From Thamnaconus septentrionalis (Eukaryota > Chordata > Actinopteri > Tetraodontiformes > Monacanthidae), in contig CM020508.1 in assembly GCA_009823395.1 (NCBI GenBank), positions 2,557,515 through 2,621,514 on the forward strand: 64,000 nt of DNA, written 5' to 3'. Below, one piece after another: positions 59,788-64,000 of the stretch. How positions within the stretch are numbered: the first letter of the stretch is position 1; each line of letters opens with the position of its first letter. Under the pieces are notes generated by a model that had not been told where the DNA came from, did no database searches, and saw only the letters and a program-made list of their open reading frames with translations. Both the position numbers and the translations under genes were made by a program.

Positions 59788-60290
59788 GTAGCCCCGCCCC
59801 CTTTCGCCCCGAAATTGTGTTGCTTGAACTGATCAGACAACAACAATTCATATTTGACATCTCAGTTTTCCAGCTGCCTCGCAAGGTAAAAAAAGAAAAA
59901 AAATGATGATGATGATGATGATGGTCAGAGAAATGAAGCCGCTGTTTCGGCATTTGATAAATCCTGGCAGTAGCCACGCCCCCTATCCCATAAAATGATG
60001 ATGATTGGCCGGGTCAAACAACAATTCATCCTCCAAAAAAACAGGTCGTTCAACACAAAACTGACATTAAAGTTACAGCAAAGTAAGAAGTGAAGCCGCT
60101 GTTTCGGTCGTTTGATCGCTGAATCCTGGCGGTAGCCACGCCCCCTTTCACCCTAGAATTCAGATTGATTGGACTGGTCAAACAACAACAACAACATCAC
60201 AGACAAAAAAAAAAAAAATAGTCTGTTTAACTCAAAACTGATGATAGACATCCAAGCAAAGTTCGAAGGGAAGCCGATGTGGAGGTGAGG
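59788..60290. repeat. Diverged tandem repeat of 160-180 bp with GC boxes, three copies
   Basis: GTAGCCMCGCCCCCT starts at 59788, 59970 and 60132. Each is followed by GATTGG-like sequence, a GTCAAACAACAAC stretch and then GAAGCCGCTGTTTCGG or a relative. Each copy carries a CGCCCCC box of the SP/KLF type. Confidence 0.75.
59904..59921. repeat. (GAT)6
   Basis: Short triplet run inside the 59.8-60.3 kb tandem repeat. Confidence 0.9.
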
Positions 60291-60384
60291 TGAGTCAAAA
60301 TGAGGCCAACCACCACCAACCCCCCCCCCCCAACCCTCCCAGCCACCGCCCACCCCGGGCTCACCTCCCTCCCCTCCCGCTGAG

Positions 60385-60540
60385 GCTCATCAGCCCCTTG
60401 AACCTAAAGCAAACACAGGCTGTGTAAGCATCAATAATTCAGCACTAATATAAAAGACAGTGTGATTATACAAGCGCGGCTGAGTGCTGAGTCATCAGTC
60501 ATTGATATGCACGCGGCTACACATTCATTACTTCCTCACG
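60385..60540. other. Candidate conserved noncoding element with a MAF/AP-1-like site
   Basis: TGCTGAGTCATCA at 60485-60497 differs in one base from the MAF recognition element TGCTGAGTCAGCA and contains the AP-1 core TGAGTCA. CATCAATAATTCAGC and TCATTGATATGC flank it. Confidence 0.42.
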
Positions 60541-62691
60541 CGTCGGGCGCCGGCGCCGAGGTTTGCGCCGGGGTCCTCGGGGACCCTGCGGGCCGTCACG
60601 GGGGGTCCCGCCGTCATGTAGACATCATTATTAAACTGAGGAGGGGGTTTTTCTTAATTATTGTTAGCTCGAAAGCGGCCGAGGCTCAATCGGCCCGCTG
60701 AGTCGTAGTTCTTCTGAAGAAAAAAAAAAAAAAATGTGTTTCTAGGTTGAGTTGTTCCGGACACCGGTGGAGGGAAACAGGCTGGAGAGGCAGAGACACA
60801 ATGAATCTCACCAGGAACATAAATCCTGGTTATTGGGAGTCCTAATGAGTGTTGGTTCAAGTAAAACACCTCCAGCGTTGCATCATGGGAATTGGCCAGG
60901 CGGACGGCTAATAATCATGCTAACGGCGGCTCATAAAGAGAGACGACGGCTAAAGAGCAGCGGTAGCCGTGCGGCGCTACTGTTTTGGATGAAAACTTCG
61001 TAAAGACGACAACTTTGCAATCAAATAGATATTGCTCGCTGCACCACTTCTGATTCCACAGCCAATCAGAGGCCGCGTTCTCAGGTCGCCGTTGATGAAA
61101 AAAGATCCAAAGTTAGATTTAAAAAAAAAAAAATACAGAGAAAAAGAATCAAAACGGTGAAACGTAGGCAGACCGCAACCCGACGACAGTCACTCAAGAG
61201 GAAAGTGAGTCATTTTACTCAAAGGGAAAAAGTCATTACAGCATCATTTGGTTGCTATTAGATGATAATTAAATATATAAAAATGTCCAAGTGACTTATT
61301 TAGCACTTTATCTAAAGTAAAAAAAAAAAGAAAAGGACTGATTGTATTGCCGCTGCGACAAGACACTTCCATTTTCTGGAATTTACTTTCTTAATTATGT
61401 TGCCGTTATATCACAGCTTTTATGGTACACTTACACCCCGCGGTGCTTCTGCGAAAAATAAATAACCAAATAAACAAATAAACAATTAAAATACATAAGC
61501 CAACAACTCATCCCTGGACAATAAACTCTTTATTAGAAGTTCCCGCACAGTCACGAGGAGGATCCACCACAACTGGAGGAGTGGATAATTAGTCTGCGAA
61601 TGAGAAGAAATTAGGCCGTTACAAAAACAGCAGCCGCCACCACCACCCCCCCCGCCTCCGCCGCCGACTTCCCCGCCATGATTTACCGTTAATAACATTG
61701 CCTCGGTTTGCAAAGGAAAAAAGAAAAAAAGGGAAGCTTTCCATCCAGCTGCCTGCATCTCACAGCTGGCCCAAATAAACGGTGCAACGTGACAAATGAC
61801 GCAGCCGTTAAGAAGCAAAGTACTAATTGTGTACATTTGTTCGTAGCGCGACTGCTACTTTAGCAACGCTACGCTGCTAAAGTAGCCCATCTGTGAAGCC
61901 GCGGAGCTCAGCGACTTCGCAGCCCGACAACTTTATAGTCACTGTTTGGAGGTCAAAGGGGGAAAGTCCGACTACACAAAATAAACCAAGACCAACCGTT
62001 AGACCACTTGACTGTGCTGACCGACACAAGACGACGGTCACCAAACACGGTGAGCTCTTGATGTGAATCCATGAAACAAACCCTGAGGAAGTTTCCTTTT
62101 AGTGCCATCACTTCTTTGCTCTTTCATTCTTTTAATGAGGAAACGTCGTCCAGCTCTGATGAAAACTGTCAAGCTGTTTTCCAAGCCGGCTGTAGCTCCG
62201 CCTCTATTTTCCCATAAAAGGCAGACGTACGAACGATTTGGAATCGGCGCTTTTCGTGTTTTGACCTCCAGCTCTCGTGGAAATACAAGGGGGCAAAGTT
62301 GAATGTTACAACTCGAGGCGCCTCGATATTCTTCTTTCTTCTTTTTCTTTTAACAAAATGTCATTTTTGCAAATGAAAAGCTGCTAAAACAAACCTTTTT
62401 TTATTTATGTTGTGAAGCCCATTGCACAGCTGTATGCCATATACTTTCATTATGCACAACTGCAACATACAGTATATATATATATGCATGTGTGTGTGTA
62501 TGTATGTACATATATCCATTCAGGAAGCATCACATTATCAGATTTTATTTGTATTTTACACCGTACTTTTCTCTCTCTTTATTGTTTTATCTCTTTATAA
62601 TGAGAGTTATATACACTATTACACTGCATGGCTTTTATTACACTAGTTCTCTTGTCAAGCTGCTGGTAATGTGAATTTCTCCTTGAGTATC

Positions 62692-62863
<172 letters not shown>

Positions 62864-63159
62864 CAACGAAGCTCCGAACCCTGAGCCGCTCCACCGTCAG
62901 TGCTGTGGGTATTTTTCTCTGCGTGCTGCGACTCCAATCAGAGACGACGGACGCTAATTATATTAAGCAGCGACTGTTTTTTTTTTTTCTTCTTTTTGTG
63001 ACTGGGCGTGCGTTGGCCCTGCGCAGGCCGTGCTGCCAGCGCGCGCTGCGAGCGCCGGCGTCCGGGGCCTCTGGTCATCGCATGCCAGAGCCCTCTTCTT
63101 TTTTTTGCCGCTGCAACACAAGACCTTCCTGAAAGTCCGCCGAGCTGACAGTGCTTGAC

Positions 63160-63230
63160 GTGCGCCGCGTTAATTACAGTAATGGCGCAACATTCTCATT
63201 AAGTCGTTGTTTGCGTATCCCGGGGCCTTG
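63160..63230. other. Candidate conserved noncoding element
   Basis: GCGTTAATTACAGTAATGGC and CATTCTCATTAAGTCG form a small AT island inside a CpG-rich stretch (63.0-63.85 kb). Confidence 0.35.
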
Positions 63231-64000
63231 GTGGAGCCTGATTGGCGCTGGGCTCTGCTCGGGCACCGCCGGCCGCCTCGCTGGTCCGTGTGACTGTGGC
63301 CTCGTTAGCGCAGACAGCTGTTCCTTCCAGCCACGGCCGTGGCCCCACATGACGAGTGGCGCCGGACACGGCGCCGGACACGCCCCACCGCGGGAGCGGC
63401 TGTCAGAAATAGACGTATCCCACGAGGCAGGGGGAGCGGGGGGGGCGTCAATGAGTAATCAGCGAGAGGGGAACGCTCCCCGGGTAGCAGGTTTCCAGGC
63501 CCCGGCCTCCGACTCCGGGCCCGGCCCGTTAATTTGAGGGGGGGGTGGTTCAGGGGGTTGGAGCGGGGAGGGGGGTCAGTTGGTGTTTGATTCCACCAGC
63601 GACCTGCGGGGAGGAGGTGTCTCGTGGCGTGCGGCCCGAGGGCGCAAGTCTGAGGGAGGTGGTGAGGATGAAATGCAGCGGCAAGCGTGTGAAGACGCGA
63701 CCTCGAACCTCCACCGCAGGCGGCCTGATTAGTCGGCTGCTCCGGGATCTTTTCCATCCGTTGGCCGTTGTCGTCACCTCGAGGAGGTCGACTGATCGGG
63801 CCGGTCAGAGTCCAACCGGCTGGAAACGAGTCAGTCAGCCAGTCTCATCGATTTGGGGTCTTTGGAGCTGAAGCTTCACAGCTCGGCCCCAGATGTATAG
63901 AAATTATTTACTCGTTTTTCAGGTCAAGAAAAAAGCGAATGTGGTGACAATCTCCACCCACTAGTGTGATGGTTGGAGGGCTGAACTTGACTTGATTCCA

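Overview
The window looks like nuclear DNA of a ray-finned fish, probably a spiny-rayed teleost. The evidence is dense (CA)n/(GT)n and other microsatellites, vertebrate-type splice signals, fish-type DNA-transposon ends (hAT-like AGGGCTGTCA, Tc1-like CAGTSGTGGAAAAAAGT), a solo LTR with an internal AATAAA, and many AT-rich islands with homeodomain and POU-type sites in a fairly GC-rich background. The species cannot be named from sequence alone. No bacterial, phage or CRISPR feature is present.

Coding content is very low. The only exon I trust is 14101-14222 on the minus strand. It encodes the first half of a RING-CH (MARCH-type) zinc-binding domain between a clean acceptor and a clean donor, so at least part of the window is probably intron of a minus-strand gene. 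Two weaker minus-strand exon candidates (41176-41226 and 39456-39549) would lie 5' of it and could make that gene more than 27 kb long. One unexplained plus-strand open frame of 157 codons follows a strong acceptor-like site (43312-43785). Nearly all other long reading frames are translations of microsatellites or chance frames.

Layout: 1-13 kb is microsatellite-rich intronic or intergenic DNA with a decayed transposon (7.76-8.11 kb) and an old three-copy 150-bp tandem array (9.6-10.0 kb). The RING-CH exon is at 14.1 kb. From 15-23 kb there is mostly noncoding DNA with two minisatellites, one of them a three-level 10/50-70/120-bp array at 20.27-20.85 kb. From 23-36 kb AT-rich islands resembling conserved noncoding elements alternate with simple repeats. 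A MITE with perfect 24-bp inverted ends lies at 37.1-37.7 kb and a hAT-like element at 40.1-40.7 kb. An inverted pair of one dispersed repeat family lies at 43.8-44.9 and 52.1-52.6 kb, and a Tc1-like element split by a solo LTR lies at 54.56-55.70 kb. More candidate regulatory islands and a three-copy GC-box tandem repeat fill 56-64 kb.

The AT-rich islands, the scarcity of exons and one bystander-like exon fit a genomic regulatory block around a developmental regulator outside the window. This is an inference that needs cross-species alignment. I found no convincing new biological system. The most distinctive items are the hierarchical 10-bp satellite and the RING-CH exon whose pyrimidine tract is itself a triplet microsatellite.
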